From Nitrospinaceae bacterium (GTDB lineage: Bacteria > Nitrospinota > Nitrospinia > Nitrospinales > Nitrospinaceae), in NCBI GenBank assembly GCA_028278405.1, contig JANQEK010000027.1, forward strand, positions 1 through 57,340: a DNA stretch of 57,340 nucleotides, in the 5' to 3' direction. The notes under the pieces were generated by a model. That model was not told the DNA's origin, did not search any database, and worked only from the letters and a program-made list of their open reading frames with translations. Numbering within the stretch: the stretch's first letter is position 1; each line of letters opens with the position of its first letter. The position numbers were made by a program, and so were the translations under genes. This document shows positions 10,232 to 18,402 of this stretch, piece by piece.

Positions 10232-11005
10232 CTAAAAACTGTAACCCAGGCTGAAGATGTGAGCGTTGAGGCCTACATTCGGACTCTTGACGTTGGAGTT
10301 CGACAGGTGCCAGAGGCGGTAGTTAAAATTAATGGCCGTTCCATTGTCAAAGTAATATTCGATTCCTGCTCCACCCTGCAACACAAACTCAAACGCGGTG
10401 GAGATTTCCTTGGATTCCTGAAACCATTCACTCCAGGATCCACCTATTCCCGCAAACAGGAAAGGCGCCCAGGACCGGTTGATGTTAATAAATTTGTATT
10501 CCAGTTGCGCAGGCACGATACCAAACAAAAAATTGGGAGAGTCGTCGACCACGCGACCGTTCCGCGTGGGGTCTTCTACGGTAGCCGCCAGTTGGGCTTC
10601 GATCACCCAATACAAAACCCCCCGATAAAAGCCATTCTTAAAGATAGGTCCTGTCAGGTTGTATTTAAAATTGGGTGAAAAATGTACGAATCGAATCCGC
10701 GTTCGCTCGTCGGCGGGGGAATCCACGGGAGGAAGGTTGACGGTAAACCCGTATCCCAGACCTAAACCGAATTCATACTCCCCCTTGGCAAAGCGACTTT
10801 CAAAATCGACCGGAGAACTGCTTTGGGTTTCCGAATCCCCCGATTCCGGAATAGCCTGAGCGACCTGAATGGCCGCATCGGGAGACAAGATCCATGACTT
10901 GGTATCATCCTGGATTTTGGAGGACAACAACTCGGCAAACGCTTTTTCAGAATCCAGCGAAATCAGCGCGCACACCAGAATGAAGAACCGACAAAATTGG
11001 GTCAT
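10232..11005 (-). CDS. PagL-like lipid A deacylase (acyloxyacyl hydrolase family)
   Basis: This is a 257-aa predicted outer-membrane beta-barrel with a signal peptide (residues 1 to about 24, ending AFA). Alternating strands are rich in aromatic residues and the protein ends in SLGYSF, the usual terminal aromatic of barrel proteins. The segment YRLWHLSNSNVKSPNVGLN has the H-x-S pair of PagL, which removes the 3-O acyl chain of lipid A. The third catalytic residue, a glutamate about 14 positions after the His in Pseudomonas PagL, appears to be Asn here. The family call is fairly good; the activity is less certain. It lies upstream of the HpnN-like exporter on the same strand. Confidence 0.7.
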   Translation of the reverse strand: MTQFCRFFILVCALISLDSEKAFAELLSSKIQDDTKSWILSPDAAIQVAQAIPESGDSETQSSSPVDFESRFAKGEYEFGLGLGYGFTVNLPPVDSPADERTRIRFVHFSPNFKYNLTGPIFKNGFYRGVLYWVIEAQLAATVEDPTRNGRVVDDSPNFLFGIVPAQLEYKFININRSWAPFLFAGIGGSWSEWFQESKEISTAFEFVLQGGAGIEYYFDNGTAINFNYRLWHLSNSNVKSPNVGLNAHIFSLGYSF

Positions 11006-11431
11006 AGTATAAATTCAGGGATGAGAAGGGTTTTTGTCGAACAGAAAATAGTCGAAATTATAGCACAAACCTTTCAGCCGTTTTCGATAGGGTCACCGGA
11101 CCCGGAAAACGAGAGTTTAACATCTTGTGAGCCGTACACAGCCCACCCGCCCACAAAACCTGATGACGTAACCTATTATATTTAAAGCATTAGCTTTGTG
11201 TCTCCGGCGGGCTTTGGGCTTACTCCATTTGTACTCTCCCGACGGGGATGCTAGAATTCTGGATTGATTTTTCATCATGAATTGAAAGCTCCGTGGCTTT
11301 AAAATTCTGAATATCAGAACCGTTCCCGCGTCCAGAGCATCTAAAAACTGACCGAATTTACACCTGAGTTTGTTTCACCGGGTTGGCTTGGCACTGGACA
11401 CTAAACGCGATTCAATAGGATTTGGCGAACC
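11006..11431. other. Intergenic region between divergent genes
   Basis: This 426-bp gap separates the PagL-like gene from the ECF sigma gene. It holds a small hairpin (GGGTC-ACCG-GACCC near 11091) and one fair plus-strand promoter candidate at 11229-11257. No further open frame or RNA gene is apparent. Confidence 0.4.
11229..11257 (+). promoter_or_regulatory. Candidate sigma-70 type promoter for the ECF sigma operon
   Basis: TTGTAC and TAGAAT are separated by 17 bases; the -10 is a 5/6 match and the -35 only 3/6. It would give a leader of about 170 bases before the sigma gene. An autoregulatory ECF-type promoter is equally possible and was not found. Confidence 0.3.
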
Positions 11432-12052
11432 ATGCCGACTCAGGAAGAAAAAGCGCAGGATGAAATGCTTGTCCGGGATATGAAAGCCGGACATATGGAA
11501 GCGTTCGACAAGATTTTCGAACTCTACCAGCGGAAGATTTACGCCCTGGCGTTTAACATGACGCGCAACCAAATGGATGCGCAGGATGTGACTCAGGAAG
11601 TTCTACTGACGATCTATCGAAAGATTGACACGTTTCAGGGAAAATCGGCGTTCTCCAGTTGGGTGTATCGCATCACTCTGAATGCGACCTACATGAAACT
11701 GAGGACCAAGAAAAAGGAGCAGTACGTATCACTGGATGAAGGTCTGCCCAATTTCAATCATGCCGGATTCCAAAACGAAAAAGTTTCTGATTGGTCGAAA
11801 AGTACGGATTCCCTGCTTTTTTCAAACGAAACCAAGGGAATGATTGAAAAAGCTGTTGAGCAGCTCCCGGAAAAGGAAAAGGTGGTCTTTATTTTGAGGG
11901 ATGTCGAGGGCTTATCAACAGAGAAAGTCGGGGATATTCTGGATTTGACGATCCCTGCGGTCAAATCCCGACTGCATCGGGCACGCCTTTTTCTCAGGAA
12001 AAAGCTGTCAAACTATTTTGATGAATACCAAGCACGGAGCTCTAAGAAATGA
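11432..12052 (+). CDS. ECF-family RNA polymerase sigma factor
   Basis: This 206-aa protein has region 2 at about residues 25-95 (DVTQEVLLTIYRKIDTF, SAFSSWVYRITLN) and region 4 at about 140-195 (LPEKEKVVFILRDVEGLS, then IPAVKSRLHRARLFLRKKL). It belongs to the RpoE/SigW-like extracytoplasmic-function group. The start has no clear Shine-Dalgarno, but the N-terminus aligns with the family. Its stop overlaps the next gene's ATG (ATGA). That gene encodes a zinc-finger anti-sigma factor, so the two form a classic sigma/anti-sigma pair. The inducing signal and regulon are unknown. Confidence 0.93.
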   Translation: MPTQEEKAQDEMLVRDMKAGHMEAFDKIFELYQRKIYALAFNMTRNQMDAQDVTQEVLLTIYRKIDTFQGKSAFSSWVYRITLNATYMKLRTKKKEQYVSLDEGLPNFNHAGFQNEKVSDWSKSTDSLLFSNETKGMIEKAVEQLPEKEKVVFILRDVEGLSTEKVGDILDLTIPAVKSRLHRARLFLRKKLSNYFDEYQARSSKK

Positions 12053-12288
12053 TTTGTTGCAAAGAATGCATTGACCTGTTGTGCGATTACTTTGAGGGCA
12101 CATTGGATCCGAAGACGGCGGCCTCCCTGGAAGATCATTTTAAGGATTGTCCCCCCTGTCTTTCCTTTCTGGAAACCTACCGCGAGACTTCTGATCTTTG
12201 CAGAAAAACCCTCACTCCCGTGGAAATCCCCGAACCGGTTCAAGCAAAACTTCGGGATTTCGTAAAAAACCATATCCAAAGCCGTTGA
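12049..12288 (+). CDS. Zinc-finger anti-sigma factor (zf-HC2 type)
   Basis: This is a 79-aa soluble protein. The HFKDCPPC motif (H-x3-C-x2-C, residues about 30-37), with cysteines in the N-terminal helix, fits the zinc-binding anti-sigma domain that caps ECF sigma factors. There is no transmembrane segment, so unlike RseA-type regulators it probably senses a cytoplasmic signal such as redox state or zinc, as RsrA/ChrR-like proteins do. Translation is coupled to the sigma gene by the ATGA overlap. Confidence 0.85.
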   Translation: MICCKECIDLLCDYFEGTLDPKTAASLEDHFKDCPPCLSFLETYRETSDLCRKTLTPVEIPEPVQAKLRDFVKNHIQSR

Positions 12289-12403
12289 AATCAGACCTGC
12301 TAAAAATCCCAGCGAAACCCTTTAAAACCGTGTCAAATTGTGACATTGACAAACATTTTATTTATTGATTAACTATAGAAAACCCAACAGCTTTCCCGTA
12401 TTA

Positions 12404-12428
12404 TTTTGGGTCGGGGTCACCCCAAAAA
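12404..12428 (+). promoter_or_regulatory. Hairpin in the leader of the DUF151 gene
   Basis: TTTTGGG and CCCAAAA form a 7-bp stem around TCGGGGTCAC. An alternative small stem, GGGG-TCA-CCCC, would compete with it. It lies about 30 bases before the DUF151 ATG. A TTGACA-like -35 lies further upstream near 12346, but its -10 (TATAGA) is spaced too far away at about 22 bases. Confidence 0.25.
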
Positions 12429-12455
12429 TTCCGACATCTGGTAAAGGAACGATTC

Positions 12456-12944
12456 ATGGTTGAAATGAAAGTGGAAGGTCTAACGCTGGACCCCTTGACC
12501 AATATGCCCATCATTATTTTGAAGGATTTAGAGGGCAACCGGGCGCTACCCATCTGGGTCGGTTTCTTTGAAGCCAACGCCATCGCACTGGAAATCGAGA
12601 AAATTGCCACCCCCCGGCCCATGACCCATGATCTGATGAAAAACCTCATCGGTGATATGAAGGGAAAAATCAATCATATTCTGGTCAGCGAACTGAAAGA
12701 CAATACCTTTTATGCCGTCATTTCCATGATGTCCGGTGAGGACACCCTGAAAATCGATTCCCGACCCAGCGATGCCATCGCCTTGGCTCTGCGCGCTAAA
12801 GCGCCGATCTACGTCAATGAAACCGTAATCGAAGCGGCCAAAAGTCTCGATATGCCGGACACCTCCAAAGCCAATACGGAGGACAAGGACCAATGGAAGA
12901 GATGGCTGGACAACATCAAACCGCAGGACTTCGGCAACCTCTAA
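12456..12944 (+). CDS. Bifunctional nuclease family protein (DUF151)
   Basis: This 162-aa protein has the DUF151/BFN hallmark DSRPSDAIALALR at about residues 108-120. The N-terminal half starts with VEGLTLDPLTNMPIIILKD and contains LPIWVGFFEANAIA. Plant and Arabidopsis BFN proteins have RNase/DNase activity, and a Thermotoga member has been structurally solved; the bacterial role is poorly defined. It follows the sigma/anti-sigma pair on the same strand with a gap of 167 bp, so it may or may not be co-transcribed. NAD kinase lies 127 bp downstream. Confidence 0.9.
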   Translation: MVEMKVEGLTLDPLTNMPIIILKDLEGNRALPIWVGFFEANAIALEIEKIATPRPMTHDLMKNLIGDMKGKINHILVSELKDNTFYAVISMMSGEDTLKIDSRPSDAIALALRAKAPIYVNETVIEAAKSLDMPDTSKANTEDKDQWKRWLDNIKPQDFGNL

Positions 12945-13071
12945 ACCGCGGTTTCCCTGCAATTTACCCTTCTTGACATTCCCGGCATTCAACTTGCCCT
13001 TGGCACTACCGCTCTTTTTCTTTATTATTCCAATAGGGACAGCTTGACCTGTTAACCACCGGGATACGGCC

Positions 13072-13959
13072 GTGGATACCATCAAAAAAATCGGGATTTT
13101 CAGCAAACCCAAACCCGACATCAGCCGGAAGGTTCTGCTTGAACTCACCACGTGGTTGCAGGAAAGAAATTACGAGACCCTGATGGCTCCAGATACGGCC
13201 GGAATCATTGATGAGTCTTCGAGCCTCAAAAAGGAGGAGATTCCTTCCAAAGCCGATCTCATCATCGTGCTGGGAGGAGACGGCACCCTGCTGAGCGTTG
13301 CTCGGCTGACCCAGCCGTTTGATGTTCCCATCCTGGCCGTGAATCTGGGCAGCCTGGGTTTCCTTACCGAAGTGGCCCTGCCCGAGTTGTACAGTACCCT
13401 TGAACAGGTTTTGAGGGGGGAATCCGGCATCGAGCGACGCATGCTGCTGAACACCTTCCTGAAACGGGACGGACAAGTCATCCGCAACGATTATGCCCTG
13501 AATGACGTGGTCATCAACAAAAAGGCCGCCCGCATCGTCAACCTCGAGGCGCACGTCAACGGTCAGTACATGACTTCTTACCGGGCCGATGGATTGATTA
13601 TCTCCACACCAACGGGATCGACCGCGTATTCGCTGTCAGCCGGAGGACCGATCATTCATCCCAGCATGAACGCGCTGTTGTTGAGTCCCATCTGTCCGTT
13701 TACGCTGACCAACCGGCCTATCGTGATTCCCAACCAATCCACCCTGCAGGTGCAGCTCACTACAGAAACGGAGGAGGAGGTCCAGGTAACCCTGGACGGA
13801 CAAACCGGGTACCCCATGCGCCGCGACGACGTGCTCGAAGTCAAACAGGGACCGACTCCGGTCAGCCTGATCCAGGCGAAGGGCAAAAACTATTACCAGA
13901 TACTCCGCCGCAAACTGCACTGGGGCCGGCCGGCGGACGACCCCAAATCGGAATCATGA
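13072..13959 (+). CDS. nadK: NAD(+) kinase
   Basis: This enzyme phosphorylates NAD+ to NADP+. The 295-aa protein has the GGDGTLLSVAR nucleotide motif (about residues 66-76), GSLGFLTE, and the TPTGSTAYSLSAGGP loop in the C-terminal beta domain. The start is a GTG at 13072, and the reading MDTIKKIGIFSKP fits the family N-terminus. It is a cytoplasmic housekeeping gene lying between the DUF151 gene and the amidase gene on the same strand. Confidence 0.95.
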   Translation: MDTIKKIGIFSKPKPDISRKVLLELTTWLQERNYETLMAPDTAGIIDESSSLKKEEIPSKADLIIVLGGDGTLLSVARLTQPFDVPILAVNLGSLGFLTEVALPELYSTLEQVLRGESGIERRMLLNTFLKRDGQVIRNDYALNDVVINKKAARIVNLEAHVNGQYMTSYRADGLIISTPTGSTAYSLSAGGPIIHPSMNALLLSPICPFTLTNRPIVIPNQSTLQVQLTTETEEEVQVTLDGQTGYPMRRDDVLEVKQGPTPVSLIQAKGKNYYQILRRKLHWGRPADDPKSES

Positions 13960-14005
13960 GCCAGATGTCGGGCCTTCCCCACTCTCTTTTCTTTCCCGAT
14001 CTCCT

Positions 14006-14917
14006 ATGACAACGAACCAGAATATTATTGCGTGCGGACGCACCGTGGATATCGGAACGGAAGTTGTCCTGTGGCAACACGCTGAGGGGTACACCTGCCC
14101 GCACCCCAGAGGACGGCGCTCTTGCTCGCAACACGACGTGCAGTTGAACGACGCACCCACACATGAACATTCCCAATATCAGATTCTGGACCTCGACACG
14201 GCATACGAGGAGCTCAAACAATCCGTCCACCAGTTTGTGCTGCATTATGATGTCTGCTACAGTTCCCATCATTGTCACCAGATTTTGAAGGACAGCACGT
14301 TTAAAGGCAGTCATTTTTATCTGGATCTCGACGGCACGATTTACCAGACCTGCGATCTATACTGGAAAACCAATACCGCACCGGCCGACGACCGTCAGGG
14401 CAACGAACGGGCCGTGCACATCGAAATGGCCAACCTCTCCTGGCAGGCCCTGGCCGAAGAATCGGACCTGTATCACGCCCCCAAAGATCTGTACCGGAAA
14501 GTGAGGGGGCGCTGGCGTTTTGATCTTCCTGAAAAGTATCAGGAGAAACTGCGGATACCCGACTTCAAAGCGTTCGCCTCCCGGTCTTACGGGGAACGCG
14601 GCTACTTCAGCCGCCGGATCAACGGGCGGACGGTGCGGATGTGGGATTTCACTGAAGAACAGTACGAGGCTCTCATTCGTCTCTGCTTCGGAATCCACCA
14701 GCTACTGCCGAAAATATCTCTCAAAGTACCCTTCGACAAAAAAAAGCGGCGCACCCCTCTCGGAAAAATAAAAAACTTTTCCACCTTCCAGGGAATTCTC
14801 GGGCACGCCCACGTTCAAGGCGGCAAGGGGGACGGAATCAAAAAGAAGTACGACCCCGGTTCGGCTTTCAACTGGGGACGCCTCCGCCGCGCCCTCGCGG
14901 GCGAGGCAACTGGCTAA
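14006..14917 (+). CDS. N-acetylmuramoyl-L-alanine amidase (PGRP/Amidase_2 fold)
   Basis: This 303-aa protein has a peptidoglycan-recognition/amidase_2 core. The first zinc ligand is in HYDVC (about residue 79), followed by SHFYLDLDGTIYQT. The second and third ligands are in GHAHVQ and YDPGSAFNW near the C-terminus, a spacing like AmpD. I see no signal peptide or membrane segment, so it may be cytoplasmic and act in muropeptide recycling, or it may leave by an unseen route. The middle (about residues 150-210) is a family-specific insert. It sits just after nadK, 46 bp downstream on the same strand. Confidence 0.85.
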   Translation: MTTNQNIIACGRTVDIGTEVVLWQHAEGYTCPHPRGRRSCSQHDVQLNDAPTHEHSQYQILDLDTAYEELKQSVHQFVLHYDVCYSSHHCHQILKDSTFKGSHFYLDLDGTIYQTCDLYWKTNTAPADDRQGNERAVHIEMANLSWQALAEESDLYHAPKDLYRKVRGRWRFDLPEKYQEKLRIPDFKAFASRSYGERGYFSRRINGRTVRMWDFTEEQYEALIRLCFGIHQLLPKISLKVPFDKKKRRTPLGKIKNFSTFQGILGHAHVQGGKGDGIKKKYDPGSAFNWGRLRRALAGEATG

Positions 14918-14976
14918 CGACAGATGGCCAGAGAAAATCATTGGACGCACATCGAACCCTTCCATCTATATCAAAC

Positions 14977-14997
14977 TGGGTCCAGCGTCACGCTGGT
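14977..14997. repeat. REP-like palindromic repeat, copy 1
   Basis: The 20-mer TGGGTCCAGCGTCACGCTGG occurs here and again at 31548 with the same following T. Its core CCAGCG-TCA-CGCTGG is a perfect inverted repeat. Both copies are intergenic, which fits a small dispersed palindromic element. Confidence 0.6.
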
Positions 14998-15077
14998 CGC
15001 CGGAAAAAGAGATTGACCCGTACGCCGGTTTGACGGTAGGTTGGGTCCACACTCAAATCGAAATAGGGATGAATGCA

Positions 15078-15539
15078 ATGAAGACAGGAATTTTCAGGGA
15101 AGAACTCCCGGGTGAGCGCAAAAGTATCATCAACCTGCTCATGACCGGGTATCTGGTGGTGGTTTCCATACTCGGCTACATGGCGTTTTACCTGTCCATC
15201 CAGATGGGACAGATCGACCGGGTCATCCATGAAATGCAACCGGCCTCGATGACGGTGGACGAAATCAATGTCATCAAGGAGCGACTTTCCATGACGGCCA
15301 ACCGGTTGAGTAATGAAGCTAAATGGATCGCCGTAATTGGAGGACTTTTTTCCATTATCGGAGGGGTTTATACGTATAACCTGGTCATCCGTCCTTTACG
15401 AAAACTGGTGGCTTACGCGGAAACAGGTAAAGGTGAGTTGCCCGAAATCAAAAATAATAACGAGATCAAACAATTGATGACCGCTATCACCGGTGGGTCC
15501 ACCGAATCACCTGAAAAACAAAATAGTCCCAACCCCTGA
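15078..15539 (+). CDS. Small membrane protein with two transmembrane helices and a HAMP-like tail
   Basis: This protein of about 153 aa has a helix near residues 20-43 (LLMTGYLVVVSILGYMAFYL) and a second near 80-102 (WIAVIGGLFSIIGGVYTYNLVI), then RPLRKLVAYAETGKGELPE, which looks like the start of a HAMP linker. The segment between the helices is a short periplasmic loop. It resembles the membrane half of a chemoreceptor or histidine kinase without a signalling domain. I chose the ATG at 15078 because GGG lies about nine bases upstream; ATGs at 15069 and 15030 are also in frame. Function is unknown. Confidence 0.65.
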   Translation: MKTGIFREELPGERKSIINLLMTGYLVVVSILGYMAFYLSIQMGQIDRVIHEMQPASMTVDEINVIKERLSMTANRLSNEAKWIAVIGGLFSIIGGVYTYNLVIRPLRKLVAYAETGKGELPEIKNNNEIKQLMTAITGGSTESPEKQNSPNP

Positions 15540-15552
15540 AACTTTCATCCGG

Positions 15553-15572
15553 TAATGGATTAAAATCCATTA
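15553..15572. terminator. Inverted repeat between convergent genes
   Basis: TAATGGATT-AA-AATCCATTA is a perfect inverted repeat with 9-bp arms, and it overlaps the stop codon of the minus-strand gene. It lies where two genes converge and could end both transcripts, but neither side has a U-run. Confidence 0.3.
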
Positions 15573-16348
15573 AAGTCGCGGGTCATGCCTTCCAGTTTTC
15601 CAGTGATGGTGAACAACTCCGAATCGGGAATACCGATGTCCTCCAGCAGGCGAACAAAGTAATAATAATTCATCCCTTTTTTCAATTTGTCCAAAGCGCG
15701 GTGAACGGAAGGCAGATCGTGACTGAGAGAAACCATTTCCCGGCACAAACTTCCTGGGCTGGCATTTCCAGCACGTGATTGCATGCGAAGGGCGGCGCCG
15801 TGCAGGGACCCTTTAACGCGGCGGCGCTGACGATAATCTTCCAGTTCCTGATTGAGATAGCGGACGCACCGATCGCGAAGGATCAATGACTTCTGCCAGG
15901 GTGTTGCCTGTTCCCAATGCACACGCAGTAGAGCAGGGTCTGGTTTCCTGTGGTATTGCGCCAACTCCAGTTCTTCAAGACTGTATTTCTTTCTCTGAGA
16001 CTTTTTAATTTCTGCCTGAGCCTCCGCCTTTTGACGCAAAACGTCCTGCCTGAAGGACGGGTCGGTGAGCCACTGTTGTTTCCAGCGCTGGTACCGTTCC
16101 CGGTATAACTCAGCGGTACTGATTTCCTTCAACGTCTCGTACTGATTCCAGGCGTTGATCCAATGCAGTCCCGATACCTCATCAACCATCTGATCGTAAC
16201 GATGAGGATCTTTGTCCCTCAATTGATGCAGAACCGGCTTGTTCCACTCATAGACCGCAGCGGCGAGCACCACAAGAACCAATAGAACCGATAACACATG
16301 GGGGGCCAGCCTTCTGAGTCTTTTCAATCGTACGAGCCAACGCTTCAT
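15560..16348 (-). CDS. Unknown single-pass membrane protein
   Basis: This 262-aa protein has a very basic N-terminus and one transmembrane helix at about residues 17-33 (HVLSVLLVLVVLAAAVY). A long, charged, mostly helical region follows, rich in Arg, Lys, Glu and Gln, and is probably periplasmic. There are no cysteine or catalytic motifs that I recognise. Its position downstream of purH on the same strand, after a 155-bp gap, does not suggest a function. Confidence 0.7.
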   Translation of the reverse strand: MKRWLVRLKRLRRLAPHVLSVLLVLVVLAAAVYEWNKPVLHQLRDKDPHRYDQMVDEVSGLHWINAWNQYETLKEISTAELYRERYQRWKQQWLTDPSFRQDVLRQKAEAQAEIKKSQRKKYSLEELELAQYHRKPDPALLRVHWEQATPWQKSLILRDRCVRYLNQELEDYRQRRRVKGSLHGAALRMQSRAGNASPGSLCREMVSLSHDLPSVHRALDKLKKGMNYYYFVRLLEDIGIPDSELFTITGKLEGMTRDFNGF

Positions 16349-16503
16349 AGGCGGTATGCGGATTGAATTAATGAGGTTGATATCAGTGTACCATCCAAGC
16401 CGTTAAGACACAGCGTATGGAAAATGGTGCCTTTTATTATTGTCGGATCAATAACGGAAAAAGTTGATGGGAAGCAGGAGGAAATACTGAGAACCACAGA
16501 GGA

Positions 16504-18060
16504 TCAATGCTTGAAATGACGGATACCGGTGAACACCATGGCGATCTTGTGCTCGTCCGCCGCCTGGATGACCTCCTCATCACGGATGGAACCGCCGGGC
16601 TGAATAATGGCACGGATGCCCCGCTCGGCGGCGGCATCGATCGAGTCGCGAAATGGAAAGAATGCGTCGGAAGCCATCACACACCCCTTCACTTCCTTGT
16701 TGGCTTTCTCAATAGCAAGCCGTGCCGAATCGACCCGGCTCATCTGACCGGCGCCGATGCCCACCGTTTCAGTGCCTCGCGCATACACAATGGCGTTGGA
16801 TTTGACGTGCTTGGCCACCTTCCAGGCAAATTTGAGTTCGGCCAACATGGCATCGTCCGGCTGAATTTTACTGACCACTTTCAATTGTTCCGGGTCCAGG
16901 GTCAACTCGTCCGCGTCCTGAAGCAGGATACCGCCGCCGATGCGCTTGATGTCCATTCGACTGTTCTCCGTCCCTGCTTCAACTGAGGGCATCTGCATGA
17001 CACGCACGTTCTTTTTCTTGGCGAACAATTCAAGCGCCGCTTTCTCATAACCTGGTGCGATGATGACCTCGACAAAATTCTTTACGATTTCCTCGGCGGT
17101 GGACAGAGTCACGGTTTGGTTGAATCCCAACACGCCGCCAAACGCGGATACCGGATCGGTCTCCCGGGCCTGGATGAAGACCTCGGTCTGATTTGTTCCG
17201 CTGGCTGTACCGCAGGGATTGGTGTGCTTGATGATCACTGCTGTAGAATCCTCAAATTCCAACGCGCATTCCCAAGCGGCGTTCATATCGATGTAATTGT
17301 TGAATGAGAGTTCTTTGCCCTGCAACTGTTTGGCCTGGACGGCATCGGTGTTCAGCGGTTGCGCTTCTTTGTAGAGTGCCGCTGCCTGATGTGGATTCTC
17401 GCCGTAACGCAGATCCTGAACCTTTTGAAATCCGGATTGGTAACCGGGCGGAAATTTTGAGGCTGCTCCAATCTGGCCGGAGAGGTATCCGGAAATCATC
17501 GAATCGTAGCGGGCGGTCATGGCGAATGCATCGCGGCTGAGACGCTGACGGGTTTCCAGAGTCACCGCCCCGTTGTTTGCGTCCATTTCCTTCAGGACCT
17601 GATCATAATCTGCAGGGTTCACCACGATGGCGACGTCATTGTAATTCTTGGAGGCCGACCGCACCATGGCGGGTCCGCCGATATCGATGTTCTCGATGGC
17701 ATCCGCCAGCGTACATCCTTCCTTGGCAATAGTCGCTTCGAAGGGATACAGGTTGATCACCACCATATCGATGGGGTTGATGGCGTGCTGCTTCATGGCT
17801 TCCATGTGGCCCGGCACGTCGCGCCGTCCGAGAATTCCACCATGCACTTTCGGATGAAGCGTTTTAATCCGCCCGTCCATCATTTCAGGGAACCCGGTGT
17901 AATCTGAGATGAGTGTCACCGGCACGCCGTTTTTCTTCATCAGCTCTGCCGTGCCGCCGGTGGACAGGATTTCCACACCCCGCTGGTGGAGTTGCTTGGC
18001 GAATTCGGCAATATCGGTTTTGTCGGACACACTGATGAGCGCCCGTTTGATTGGACTCAT
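16504..18060 (-). CDS. purH: AICAR transformylase / IMP cyclohydrolase (PurH)
   Basis: This bifunctional enzyme performs the last two steps of IMP synthesis. The 518-aa length is standard. The N-terminal cyclohydrolase (MGS-like) domain shows [21 protein letters not shown] and [18 protein letters not shown]. The C-terminal transformylase has the KHTNPCG motif, [21 protein letters not shown] and [12 protein letters not shown], ending near [13 protein letters not shown] 60-aa gene lies nine bases upstream on the same strand. purS, Q, L, F, B and C are elsewhere in the window. Confidence 0.96.
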   Translation of the reverse strand: MSPIKRALISVSDKTDIAEFAKQLHQRGVEILSTGGTAELMKKNGVPVTLISDYTGFPEMMDGRIKTLHPKVHGGILGRRDVPGHMEAMKQHAINPIDMVVINLYPFEATIAKEGCTLADAIENIDIGGPAMVRSASKNYNDVAIVVNPADYDQVLKEMDANNGAVTLETRQRLSRDAFAMTARYDSMISGYLSGQIGAASKFPPGYQSGFQKVQDLRYGENPHQAAALYKEAQPLNTDAVQAKQLQGKELSFNNYIDMNAAWECALEFEDSTAVIIKHTNPCGTASGTNQTEVFIQARETDPVSAFGGVLGFNQTVTLSTAEEIVKNFVEVIIAPGYEKAALELFAKKKNVRVMQMPSVEAGTENSRMDIKRIGGGILLQDADELTLDPEQLKVVSKIQPDDAMLAELKFAWKVAKHVKSNAIVYARGTETVGIGAGQMSRVDSARLAIEKANKEVKGCVMASDAFFPFRDSIDAAAERGIRAIIQPGGSIRDEEVIQAADEHKIAMVFTGIRHFKH

Positions 18061-18069
18061 GAAATGGTT

Positions 18070-18252
18070 TTAGATCCGATAGTCTTTCTTTTTGGGTGGG
18101 GTCTTACTGACCAGAAAACTGGGTGTAATCAGTTGAATCAATCGCAGCATCCACACAGGGAAAGATCCGTAGCTCTCCAGGATGCCGGGATCTCCTCCCT
18201 CCGTCTCCGGATTCGGTTTGGGATCCTTTCTGGTTTCAGGACTGTCAGCCAT
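18070..18252 (-). CDS. Small 60-aa protein upstream of purH
   Basis: This short frame has a charged, proline-rich N-terminus, one amphipathic or hydrophobic stretch (FPVWMLRLIQLITPSFLV) and a basic tail (PPKKKDYRI). It has a good Shine-Dalgarno (GAGGT about five bases before the ATG) and ends nine bases before purH, so it is probably real and co-transcribed with it. No family is recognised; membrane association is possible. Confidence 0.5.
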   Translation of the reverse strand: MADSPETRKDPKPNPETEGGDPGILESYGSFPVWMLRLIQLITPSFLVSKTPPKKKDYRI

Positions 18253-18402
18253 ATCTACCTCAAATGCAGTTCAAATTACTTAAAAGGATGTCGCTCCTGA
18301 GCGGAGTGAGACTATATCACCCTTTTGAATTGATATGAAAATAAAATTTTCCAGACACGCACCGCTCCGGCCGGGACCCGATCAAAAACCAAAAAACTCC
18401 TT

